Counted from the first letter of the stretch, positions 10,012-19,944 are shown. The stretch is 39,753 bases of DNA from Bacillota bacterium (GCA_021769035.1 JAETTP010000019.1:1-39753), one strand, 5' to 3'. Numbers and translations are program-made. Notes: generated by a model from the letters alone, not told the origin.

Positions 10012-10040
10012 TTGACAACACGCACATAATAGACTATAAT
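10012..10040 (+). promoter_or_regulatory. Consensus sigma-A promoter for dinJ-yafQ
   Basis: TTGACA (10012-10017), 17-nt spacer, TATAAT (10035-10040). Confidence 0.85.
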
Positions 10041-10063
10041 AAAAACGAAAGGAGCTGTTTTTT

Positions 10064-10345
10064 ATGGCAAAAGTTAGTACAAATATCAGTCTTGACCCTG
10101 CCTTGAAGAAATCGGCACAGGAGTTGTTTTCCGATTTGGGCATGGACCTCACCACAGCGGTTACGCTGTTTTTGAAACAGTCTGTTCGTGAACAAGGTAT
10201 GCCATTTGTCATCACCCGTGCAGTGCCAAATGCAGAAACTCGTGCCGCACTGGACGAGTATGCCGCTATGCGTAACAACCCAGAGCAGTACAAGCGTTAC
10301 GATTCGTTCAGCGATTTGATGGGCGAGGTGCTTGGCGATGCTTAA
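10064..10345 (+). CDS. dinJ: RelB/DinJ family antitoxin
   Basis: MAKVSTNISLDPALKKSAQELFSDLGMDLTTAVTLFLKQSVREQGMPF: RHH antitoxin pattern. Confidence 0.9.
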   Translation: MAKVSTNISLDPALKKSAQELFSDLGMDLTTAVTLFLKQSVREQGMPFVITRAVPNAETRAALDEYAAMRNNPEQYKRYDSFSDLMGEVLGDA

Positions 10346-10610
10346 AATCGTAGCGTCTAATCGTTTTAAGAAAGACCTAAAGTTGGCCGCTAAGCGCAAT
10401 CTCGACCTAAAAAAACTTAATAATGTGGTTGATATACTTGCCCGGCAAGAACCTCTGCCAGTCGAGCTGAGGGACCACAGCCTCATTGGAGATTATGCCG
10501 GCTTTCGAGAGTGCCACATTGAACCTGACTGGTTACTGGTTTACCGCATAGAGAACGACGCTTTAGAGCTGTATTTGTTCCGCACCGGTACTCACTCGGA
10601 TTTGTTTTGA
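10338..10610 (+). CDS. yafQ: YafQ family type II toxin (mRNA interferase)
   Basis: LKIVASNRFKKDLKLAAKRN...LRDHSLIGDYAGFRECHIEPDWLLVYRIE..LYLFRTGTHSDLF; overlaps antitoxin stop. Confidence 0.92.
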   Translation: MLKIVASNRFKKDLKLAAKRNLDLKKLNNVVDILARQEPLPVELRDHSLIGDYAGFRECHIEPDWLLVYRIENDALELYLFRTGTHSDLF

Positions 10611-10623
10611 ATCTTCTTATTTT

Positions 10624-10650
10624 ACTCCATCGAAAGGTGGAGTTTTTTTA
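10624..10650 (+). terminator. Intrinsic terminator of dinJ-yafQ
   Basis: ACTCCA N8 TGGAGT followed by T7. Confidence 0.8.
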
Positions 10651-10683
10651 CCGCAAGATGTTACTTGGCATTGTTAAGATCTT

Positions 10684-11427
10684 TTAAAATGATATATTAG
10701 ATACAAAATCCTGTAATTTATCTATCCAAGCTTGAAATATATGTATACTGCTTGTAACTGTTACTAATCGTGCTAAAATGTTGTCAATTCCTTGTTTTAT
10801 TATGTTATTTTTAGGCAATGTATTTCTTAAATTTTCTCTCAACTCAATTGTACTCTGTTTTAAATTATTGATTTCGTTCACCAAAGCATTATTGGACACT
10901 GTAACATTGTTATCTATTGCATTTAACAAATTATCTAATATATTTTCTAATTCCGCACAATCTTTATGAGATAAAAATTCATTTTCTTGTCTGGAATTTT
11001 GATTGCCTTGCTGTATAGCTAAATTACCATTAAAATTGTTAACATTTATAGCGTTATTCATTATTGCTCTCTCCTTGTATGGTTCCAACAAGTCATATTT
11101 CTGAAAATCCATTCTAATATAACGATTTACAGCATCTAAAAAGCCCTCTGATAAAAGAATATAATATATTTTATCATTCTCCCGTTCTTCAAAATCCTTA
11201 ATTAGATTTTCTTTATTTTTATAATAGGTAAGACGTTCAAATAAATGTGAAAATACTGCAGTTTCTTGAAGTTTTTGCGGCACTGTACTTTTATTAATTT
11301 GAGTTTCCATTCCATATGACTTAGCTGACATATGCCAAATGTAAATAAGCCAATCCATATCTTGTCCATCTAATGGACTATTAAAAAAATCAAATTCGTC
11401 TAGTAAATTCTCAAAATAATCGCTCAT
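10684..11427 (-). CDS. Unknown protein, 247 aa, with Asn-rich NVNNFNGNLAIQQGNQNSRQ segment between two helical halves
   Basis: Long ORF in same direction as MTase operon; segment recalls the linker motif of some AbiTii-type proteins (by eye only). Confidence 0.55.
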   Translation of the reverse strand: MSDYFENLLDEFDFFNSPLDGQDMDWLIYIWHMSAKSYGMETQINKSTVPQKLQETAVFSHLFERLTYYKNKENLIKDFEERENDKIYYILLSEGFLDAVNRYIRMDFQKYDLLEPYKERAIMNNAINVNNFNGNLAIQQGNQNSRQENEFLSHKDCAELENILDNLLNAIDNNVTVSNNALVNEINNLKQSTIELRENLRNTLPKNNIIKQGIDNILARLVTVTSSIHIFQAWIDKLQDFVSNISF

Positions 11428-11465
11428 AATAACACTCCTTTTAATATTTTTTATGCTAATAAATA

Positions 11466-13031
11466 TTATTCCATAGGCTTTATCATTGATTCAATAAAGT
11501 TTATTTCTTCATCTGTTAAGCCATATTTAGCATACAGTTCTTCGTCTGTCCAAGGTTTGGTGAAGTCCTGTAATGGGACGAATTGATAAACCCCACGAGT
11601 GCCATTTTGTGTTTTCTTTTTTATGCTTACAAGGTATCTGAAAAATCTTGTTTTAATATATGTAATAATATTCTTGCATTCTTTTTCTGTGAAATTATGT
11701 TTTGTTGCGTCATAACCAATAACAAGAAATGTTTGAGAGCAAACACTGTTTGGTTCTCCATAAAAGGGTTTGCCTAAAACTTGGTCATCATTGCCACTGC
11801 CTCCTGCTGCTGGAATATATACTTTATGTAGATTTTTAGTTGCTTTATTTTTAGGTAACTGCACATTGCTTATCCACTTAAATGTTCTGTTACGCTCAAT
11901 GTTCAAATAATATTTTATTGTGTGTATATCATCTTGTTCAGAAGCATATCCAGTCCAATTTGAAGTTAATAGTTTACTGTCATTGAAGAAATGTTTTGCG
12001 CTTACAAGTCCAGAGAACTTAGTGTCTAAATTTTTATAATATTCACCCTATATAGACTCTATTTTTTCTATGATAGAATACACAGACGGATCTCTAACAA
12101 CTATTCCGGCAGTTTTTGCATCTAAATAATCAAAACGCTCCAATACTTGTCCTTGCAGACTATGGAAATAATATTGACATTTTCCACTATATTTTCTTTG
12201 CCACAGGAAGTAATTTACACCGCCTTTTATTTCAACACCAGGAAAACAATCTGAGGCATTTTCAAAATCATGAATAATCTTGAATTTATTGCAGTGTAAC
12301 ATTTCATCAATCCATTTTTCAGGAATACCTTGCGCTGTTTTAGTCATCCAACGGCTTGGCGTAATCATACATAAATAGCGAGGATTGAGTTTTATTGTAT
12401 TTTCGATAAACTCATTATAAATTGATTTTGCATTTGCGCTATTAGTACCTTTTATGCCAAAACTTAGCTGATAGGGCGGATTGCTAATAATCACATCAAA
12501 TTTCATTCCAAAAATATCCTCCGGTGTTAGCGTATGTATCCATTCATAAGCATGGCTTTCCAAATCATCTCCACGCTCATATTCGCTTTGCGACGCACCG
12601 CAAAAAGCACATTTACCGTTATACCAGTTATGCTTTAAGCGCTTAAAACGAATATTGCCGCTAATATCATTAAAGTGGGTAATAGCATAAGGACTGTTGG
12701 CGTATTTGGCACAGTAAACGCTGCGCCGAGCCAGCAGACTGGTTAGCTCGGTGATGGCAATACCATAAAGCTGTTTGTGAAAAATATGGTCAATGCGTTG
12801 CTGCAAGTCAGGGAACTCATCAGCCAACCCGACAATCAGCCGCTTGGCAATCTCTCGCAGAAACACACCCGACTTGCAGGCCGGGTCAAGAAAAGTAGCG
12901 TTGCTATCCTGCCAAATCTCGGCCGGCAATAAATCTAACATCTGGTTAGCAATTTCCGGTGGTGTAAAAACCTCGTCATTAGAAAGATTGGCCAGGCAAG
13001 TCAGCACATCGGGATTATACAAATTATTCAT
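11466..13031 (-). pseudogene. Eco57I-like N6-adenine DNA methyltransferase interrupted by in-frame TAG at 12048-12050
   Basis: Motif [13 protein letters not shown], motif IV SNPPYQ; ORFs 12048-13109 and 11466-11906 share the frame and the 11907-12047 stretch is open (GEYYKNLDTKFSGLVSAKHFFNDSKLL...). [10 protein letters not shown] gives start 13031. Confidence 0.85.
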
Positions 13032-13689
13032 AATCGCCCAACCTCCTGTAATCCACCAGAGGATATTCCCGCACCGGCGGCGGAATAAACGCTTGCACTT
13101 CCTCATCAAATTCCCAGTTCAGCATATCCAGACTTAGCTGCTGACGGTGTCCGTTAAGCAATTCGTGCAGAGTAAAATCCCGGCGTTTAACCAAACCGCT
13201 GGCCGTTACCATAGACCACTCCGCAAACACAATCGGGCTGCCGTCAGCTTGTAGCAGCGTTAATGCATCGCCACAAAGAATATTTTTACGCAGAATAAAA
13301 TGCACCACTGTCTGGCACTGCTTGTCCGCAGGCTGATGTAAAGCGTTATGATAGGCATTTTCCCAAAGCGCAAACAAACGTTGCTGACATTCCTGCACAT
13401 TATCCGGCAGAATATCCACTCCATAAAGACTACTGATTGCCAGCACAGCATATTTTTCATATTCGGCCGGGCTTTTGGCATAGCGTTTGGCAACAACCGC
13501 CAATTTGCGAGTTAGAACCTCGGCCAAAAAATTACCATTGCCGCAGGCAGGCTCTAAAAAGCGGCTCTCGATACGCTCTGTTTCCTGCTTAACCAAATCG
13601 CACATAGCTTTGACTTCTCGCTCTGCTGTAAATACCTCGCCGTGTTCGGTTACTCGCTGTTTGGATTTAACTTGTTTATCCTCTGACAT
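13024..13689 (-). CDS. Companion SAM-dependent methyltransferase-fold protein
   Basis: Motif [18 protein letters not shown]; no [30 protein letters not shown]; overlaps next gene by 8 nt. Confidence 0.75.
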   Translation of the reverse strand: MSEDKQVKSKQRVTEHGEVFTAEREVKAMCDLVKQETERIESRFLEPACGNGNFLAEVLTRKLAVVAKRYAKSPAEYEKYAVLAISSLYGVDILPDNVQECQQRLFALWENAYHNALHQPADKQCQTVVHFILRKNILCGDALTLLQADGSPIVFAEWSMVTASGLVKRRDFTLHELLNGHRQQLSLDMLNWEFDEEVQAFIPPPVREYPLVDYRRLGDYE

Positions 13690-13837
13690 ATCTCACCATA
13701 AAAGTAATAATATTTTTACTACTAATTAAATTAACTAATAATTATAATATCACTTTTTGCTAAAACTATCAATAGAAATCATAGAAAAACTTAAAAGTAA
13801 TATTTTGAGTTATACTAATAGATGAGGTGAGAACAAG

Positions 13838-14149
13838 ATGGTTGGCGAGATTTTAGCAGAGGTCAGAAAAGACCATGGTGATACTCAAGAAACTTTGGCA
13901 AAAAAATTGCACGTTACTGTTTCAGCTGTGCGCACATGGGAACAAGAAAAAAGCTCGCCATCACAAGAAATGCTGGTGGCGATATGCAGGCTTTATAAGG
14001 TGTCGGCTGATTACCTGCTGGGCCTATCTAATGTTGATCCGGCTTATGTGCAGCGCCGCAGGTTGAATAGATTTTCCGAAAAGGAGTTAGAGGAAATACA
14101 ACTGTTTGAAGAATATTTGCTTTGGCGGAAAGCAAAGGCACAAAAATAG
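13838..14149 (+). CDS. XRE-family HTH regulator
   Basis: VRKDHGDTQETLAKKLHVTVSAVRTWEQEKSSPSQEMLVAICRLYKVSADYLLGL. Confidence 0.92.
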   Translation: MVGEILAEVRKDHGDTQETLAKKLHVTVSAVRTWEQEKSSPSQEMLVAICRLYKVSADYLLGLSNVDPAYVQRRRLNRFSEKELEEIQLFEEYLLWRKAKAQK

Positions 14150-14185
14150 CCCCTAGTGAGGATGGTTTCACTGGTGGCTTATTTT
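14147..14185 (+). terminator. Probable terminator after XRE gene
   Basis: AGCC..AGTGA...TCACT..GGCT followed by TATTTTAT. Confidence 0.55.
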
Positions 14186-14339
14186 ATATCTTTTCTAGTA
14201 ATAGTTTATAATATAAACTTGAGAGTTAAGTTAGAATATCATGTGAATCATTTTGTTGAAAAAAATGTTGTTATATGATATAATTTAATTGTATTACAAT
14301 ATTATTTAGAAAAAATCATAATTAAGAAAGGATAAAAAA

Positions 14340-16370
14340 ATGAACCAATATCAGCATATTAATTCTAAAACCTTAACAAGTCTAGCATTAATGGAAGTAA
14401 ATGTGTTAGCATCAGATTATATTTCTTCATTTTTACCTTTTATAGCAACTTTGATATTAAAAAAAGATTATAATAAAATCGAAATAGGTATAATAATAAA
14501 AGATTTCAAAGAAGAATTTGGTATTAGCATTACTCGTGCTCCTATGCAATCAATTCTATCGAAAGCTGTAGCCAAGAGTTTGATATTAGCTGCTCAAGAT
14601 GGAACATATAAGCCAATAATTTCAGAATTACAGAAATTTTCTTTTTTGAGTGTTCAAGAGGAACATCAGAAAAAAATTGATATTCTTTTGAATAATTTTA
14701 TCTCTTATGTGAATACTCAACATAATATTATTGTAAGCAATGATGAAGCTATTGATATATTTATGGGTTTTTTAGATGAATATTCACCTAGAACTGTATC
14801 CGGAAAATATATAGATAGTGAATATCGTCAAGGAACTTCAAATAAAAATTTATATTTAATGGGAGATTTCATTAAAACAATTTCACATAATGATACTAAT
14901 TTGTTTAATATTGTACAGCAATTATCCATGTCTTATCTGATTGCAAGCGCATTGACCTTTGACGAACCGACAAAATCTGGCTCACAAGAATTTCAAAATA
15001 TGACATTTTATCTTGATACACCTATTGTTTTACGTTTGTTAGGATTGCAAACTCAAGAATTAAAAGAATCATATGTAGAAATGTTTAGAAATTTCACTGA
15101 AACTCTTAATCCTCAATATATGATTTTCCAACATACATTAGAAGAAATATCTGGAATAATACACGATTGTGCCGAATGGATTGATAATCCTCAATATAAT
15201 CCTATGTATGCTAATCCTGCCTTGTTGAGTTTTGTTGAGAAACATTTTAACAAAATTCAAATAGAACTTTTTGCACAAAAACTTGAACAAACCTTATTAG
15301 ATATGAATATATCTATTGATGATATGGAATACTATAATATTGTAAATCATAAATCTCAAATAGATTTGCGTAAATTAAAAAATAAACTTGTTGAAACATA
15401 TAAAAAAAATAATCCTCAATATGACGAAGAAAAACACCGTAATGCCCTTGATTATGATATAAGTTCTATAGAAAAGATTGTTAAGCTATGGGGTGAAAAG
15501 AGCACACACTCATATACAAGACTTAAATATTTGTTTATTACAAATAATAATACTTTAGCTTATGTATGTCGTAAATATACTAGTGAATATTGGTGGAATA
15601 ATAAAAGCAATAAATCACCCTGTGTAACAGATTATTATTTAGGAACTATGGTTTGGTTAAGTACACCAGCTCCGAAGATGCAAAACATAGTAAAATTAAA
15701 ATTATTGGCAGATTGCAGTGCTGCAACATCTTTATCTCGTGAAGTTATGGAAAAATTTATATACGAACTTAATCGTATGCAAAAGGAACAAACTATTTCT
15801 GATAACGATTTTTTGTTGTTACGTCAGAGTGCATATGATAACAATTATATACAAAAAATTACATTGAATGAAGAAACTGCATTTAAAGACGATACGATTG
15901 AACAAATACTTGAAGAAATAAAAACAGATATACAAAGACCTATGTTTGAACAAATAAAAGAAAAAGAAAAACAAATAGAATTGTTGAAACAAGAAAAAAC
16001 GATGTTAGAAAATGAAAATAGATGCAATAAGGAAAAAATAGATAAAATTAACATTGAAAAAGAAATTAAAAAAGAAATTAAACAAAAATGTTTGGAACGA
16101 GAAAAATATCAAATAGAAAAACAAGCAAATAAAAAAGCGGATTCGTTATATAAATTGTATTTTCCAAGTATATGCGCCATATGTACGTTAATTTTGGTAA
16201 TACTGAATTTTGCACTATCTCCTTTCAAATTTGATAAAATTGTAAAAATTTTTTTGGGAGTTATAGCATTTATACTTGCTATTTTTATAGCAATGATGAA
16301 TAATAACACTTTTTCTTTACGTGATAAACTTTGTAATTTTTTATGCCAGTATTATAAAAGAAAAAAATAA
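14340..16370 (+). CDS. PIN-like domain protein with coiled coil and C-terminal pair of TM helices
   Basis: FYLDTPIVLRLLG, MIFQHTLEEI, LFITNNNTLAYVCRKY...PCVTDYYLGTMVWL arranged as in PIN nucleases; coiled coil ~545-610; two hydrophobic segments ~617-660. Confidence 0.6.
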   Translation: MNQYQHINSKTLTSLALMEVNVLASDYISSFLPFIATLILKKDYNKIEIGIIIKDFKEEFGISITRAPMQSILSKAVAKSLILAAQDGTYKPIISELQKFSFLSVQEEHQKKIDILLNNFISYVNTQHNIIVSNDEAIDIFMGFLDEYSPRTVSGKYIDSEYRQGTSNKNLYLMGDFIKTISHNDTNLFNIVQQLSMSYLIASALTFDEPTKSGSQEFQNMTFYLDTPIVLRLLGLQTQELKESYVEMFRNFTETLNPQYMIFQHTLEEISGIIHDCAEWIDNPQYNPMYANPALLSFVEKHFNKIQIELFAQKLEQTLLDMNISIDDMEYYNIVNHKSQIDLRKLKNKLVETYKKNNPQYDEEKHRNALDYDISSIEKIVKLWGEKSTHSYTRLKYLFITNNNTLAYVCRKYTSEYWWNNKSNKSPCVTDYYLGTMVWLSTPAPKMQNIVKLKLLADCSAATSLSREVMEKFIYELNRMQKEQTISDNDFLLLRQSAYDNNYIQKITLNEETAFKDDTIEQILEEIKTDIQRPMFEQIKEKEKQIELLKQEKTMLENENRCNKEKIDKINIEKEIKKEIKQKCLEREKYQIEKQANKKADSLYKLYFPSICAICTLILVILNFALSPFKFDKIVKIFLGVIAFILAIFIAMMNNNTFSLRDKLCNFLCQYYKRKK

Positions 16371-16483
16371 AAAAACTGAACCATAATAAATAATTATATA
16401 TTGAATAATAGATATTTCTTAACAATTCTGTATATTATGTTTTATAGTTTGTCAAGTAAAAATAACTCTTATTAGGCTAGTTC

Positions 16484-16725
16484 CTATGAACCTTGTCCCG
16501 CATTGATACTGTGAGCAATCTGATTTATATTTGAACCTATCTTATGTACCTCAGCACGCAGTTCTCTAATCTCTGCGCTCGGCTTAGCCTTAACCGGCGT
16601 TCCCATATCAACTGCCGCAAATATACACTTTTGGATAAACCGCACTTATAAGCATTTGTTTCTAACTGTTCTTTCTCTGCCTGACTTAAACGCAGGTACA
16701 ATTCGTATCTGTCGTTATTCTTCAT
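16484..16725 (-). pseudogene. mobC: MobC-like mobilization protein, frameshifted
   Basis: MKNNDRYELYLRLSQAEKEQLETNAYKCGLSKSVYLRQLI in one frame continues as MGTPVKAKPSAEIRELRAEVHKIGSNINQIAHSINAGQGS* in the next. Confidence 0.75.
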
Positions 16726-17015
16726 TTTCTATTCATCTCTTTCTTTCAATACTTCCCTCGTCAACCGGCGAGGGATATCTGGGGATTGGGGAGCCTTACT
16801 CTCCAACAAGCGCCTGGAGATATCTTCAGGCTATGCTTGCGACACCTTGGCAGGCTTAAAACCTAGCTAGAAGTATAAATCTGCTCTTTCAATTTACTTT
16901 CGCTATCGGATGGAACACCATATATAGTGGTTTATCAAATAAACAGACATCAATATATGACTGCAATACTGTGCGAAAAGTCTTCAAAATGTCTGTTCCC
17001 AAACAAAAGTTTCAA

Positions 17016-17055
17016 AAAGGTTTAGGGGTTCAAGGAACCCCCTAAACCTTTTTTC
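17016..17055. terminator. Strong hairpin with T tract
   Basis: AAAGGTTTAGGGG...CCCCTAAACCTTTTTT. Confidence 0.75.
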
Positions 17056-17152
17056 CAGCCAAACAACGGGTTCATTGAACCCCCAATTAAGAAAAAATTG
17101 CTTAAATATAAAAATTGGCTTATGTTTTGTATCTGCTTTTTTGAACGGCAAA

Positions 17153-17210
17153 GGTGAATGAATGCGCATTGACTTGCTAAATTGCCGAAATGGATGCGCA
17201 ATCATTCACC
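17153..17210. repeat. 17-bp inverted repeat, candidate oriT/replication-type structure
   Basis: GGTGAATGAATGCGCAT (17153-17169) / ATGCGCAATCATTCACC (17194-17210), one mismatch. Confidence 0.7.
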
Positions 17211-17821
17211 CAATTAACAAGAAAAACCCCAGCTAAACATAGTGATTGCTGCTGGTTTTACTTTCCGGCAATGTTGCCTAAATGTTTGTTGATTTGTTAA
17301 ATATATCGGTTCGTCTTAATTCAGACGCATCGGTTTATAATAATTAAACCACTTTTGGCAATCTTGCAAAGCCGATATTTTGTGGACATTCGTCCTTATC
17401 GTAAGAGCGCTTTGTACCATTTCGTCCAAGCCGGTCTAATTGCAGTAAACCGTTTTTTATACCTAAAAAATCACTTGCAAAGTCTTATAATTAGTTGCTT
17501 TCAGGCAATAAGCTATTTTGGCAATATTGCCGAAGATCCACTTTATCAAAGGTAAAGTAGGGGAGTACGGTGTTCTATCTCCCTGACACTTCTGTCAAAA
17601 GGTTGGACGAAATCGTACAAGCATTCTTTTCTAAACATTTGGTATGAATTCGCCCAAAAGTGTCAGCAGATGTTTTGCCGAAGCCTTTGGCAATTTTGCC
17701 AACCCTTTAAATTAAAAAAGCAGGAATGCAATTCCTTAATCACATTCCTGCTTAACATTTCAGTTTTGGATCTTTGGAGTAGGTGGAAGTCCGTCCTCAC
17801 TTTTAATTCTTGCCTATAGTA

Positions 17822-17854
17822 AAAGCTCTTACAGTTTAGACTGTAAGAGCTTTA
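17822..17854 (-). terminator. Terminator downstream of tRNA-Ala
   Basis: AAGCTCTTACAG TTTAGA CTGTAAGAGCTT. Confidence 0.75.
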
Positions 17855-17856
17855 TC

Positions 17857-18144
<288 letters not shown>

Positions 18145-18274
18145 AAGACTTTTATTATTCTATCATAAAGTTTTAATAAAATCAATAGCTAAAATAAAAA
18201 AATCTCAAATTTTTGCAAACAAATTATTTATAGCGGCATTTGCAAAAGGAAACGCTACTATGAATTAAACGCTT

Positions 18275-18967
18275 TTAATGATTGTGCCAATCGCAGGAGG
18301 CGAAGTTTTCGTCAAAACGGTCGTAGGCGCATTCGTAAAGCTCTGCGCCCCAGGCATCAGAAAATTGGAACTCAATAAAACGGCCTTGAAAAACCAATCC
18401 TTCTGGGATTATCGACTGGAAAAGCTCATCAAAATTAAACATCGGGTAAGCTGCACGCAAACGTGCCTCTACATCCGGTTTGGGTACGGTGCCATTGTTG
18501 GGCTGGTCGTAAAAAGCGCTGGCCCAATGGTAGATGTATTCCGGTTGGTCGTAGATAAGGCTTTCCAGTTCGTCAGGGTCGCAGGCGGCGAGGGAGCCGG
18601 GAACGACGGCTTCTGGAATTTCCCAAAATGTGTAGGCGCAATTCTCCAGATTTTCAAAAAGATGGTAAAGTAGACAATCGTTAATTTCCTTAATATGCTG
18701 CTGAGCCTCTCGCTCCTTTTGATTGTAGTAGGCAGCCAACCCGGCAGCAATCAGCTGCGGGGTTGGATTATCCGCCTTTAGATAGGGAAAAAGCGGTTGG
18801 TAGTCCCAGGACTTCGGTTTTGCTAATTCTTGGCAGATATAGTCGTAATCGTCGCTGATTTCCAGCATTGTATCATCAAAGGTTTGGTTGGTGAAGATGC
18901 CGGCCAGGCCTAGGGCAAAGCTTCCCTTGACTAAAAAACGGTCGTCTTGGTAAGTTACTTCAATCAT
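18275..18967 (-). CDS. Hypothetical protein, 230 aa, acidic
   Basis: Single long ORF MIEVTYQDDRFLVKGSFALGLAG... Confidence 0.65.
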   Translation of the reverse strand: MIEVTYQDDRFLVKGSFALGLAGIFTNQTFDDTMLEISDDYDYICQELAKPKSWDYQPLFPYLKADNPTPQLIAAGLAAYYNQKEREAQQHIKEINDCLLYHLFENLENCAYTFWEIPEAVVPGSLAACDPDELESLIYDQPEYIYHWASAFYDQPNNGTVPKPDVEARLRAAYPMFNFDELFQSIIPEGLVFQGRFIEFQFSDAWGAELYECAYDRFDENFASCDWHNH

Positions 18968-18978
18968 TTTCGCTCCTC

Positions 18979-19790
18979 CTACTCTAATCCTATATGACTT
19001 TTTCTTTGAAAGATTTTTTCTTCCACGATAGAAACAACAAAATGAAATACCATGCCAAATCCAAACATTAGAATAATGGTGTTCATATCAAAATCAATGA
19101 GATGAGTCAAGGTCAACAGATAAAAAATGCCGTAATATCCCAAGTTAATAATCAGGGAATTTACCATAGTATATACTGTTTTCCCCAATCCGATAAAAAT
19201 ATTATCAATGATCGCACTGCCTGCGTAAGCTATGTAAAAGGGAACAAGTTTTATGGTTAATAGAAATATCTCGTCCGCATTGTACAGGTTTTCGACAAAA
19301 CTATAGAACGGTTTCCAAACAGGAATAGAAAGCGCCCAAAAAGCGATAACAGCGCAGGCAATAAAATAATAATTAAACCGTTTCAACTTTGCATATCCGT
19401 TTTTACAGTCAGAACGAATGACCTCTGTAAGCGCCGATATGGGGATAAGCAGCCAGCCCCAAATAAAATTGTTGGCAAGCCAATAGTTGTCTTCTTCCGC
19501 CACCATATTGATCATTTTGCAAACCATAACGGCATAGATAAAGTTGTCCAAAAATTGATTCAATCCTGAAAAGAGGCCAATTCTACACCATTCTTTAAAA
19601 GGAGTTAGGTCAGACCTTCGGAATCGACAGAATGTGAAATATTTTTGATGGTTTGATACACAGCAGGAACCAATGCAAGTAAACACAACGCGATCCATAA
19701 ATGCCAATTAAAGCTCTTAAACTGTAAATATTTTTCTTTCAAAACGTTTCTGATGTACCGTTTAAATTGTTTATGTATGGAATTCCCTCC
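18979..19790 (-). pseudogene. MATE-family efflux transporter remnant, N-terminally truncated and frameshifted
   Basis: SDLTPFKEWCRIGLFSGLNQFLDNFIYAVMVCKM... in one frame; upstream HKQFKRYIRNVLKEKYLQFKSFNWHLWIALCLLALVPAVYQTIKNISHSVDSEG in another. Confidence 0.75.
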
Positions 19791-19944
19791 ATTGTTTTTT
19801 CCAATTCACTTTTGGGTTACTGCCAGCGAAAAGTTTCCTGCATTACAAAGCTTGCTGAATATGATAGGTCCCGCTTTTCGATAAAAATGTTCGAAAAGCG
19901 GGACTCATTCGATATGGTCGGGATCATCCCGTCTAGCTATCAAA

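Noticed and set aside
806-12050. Genome-wide stop-codon recoding as the reason for in-frame TAA/TAG
   Set aside because: TAG/TAA terminate many intact genes in the window and different stops are involved; individual nonsense mutations are simpler, although read-through of the methylase remains testable.
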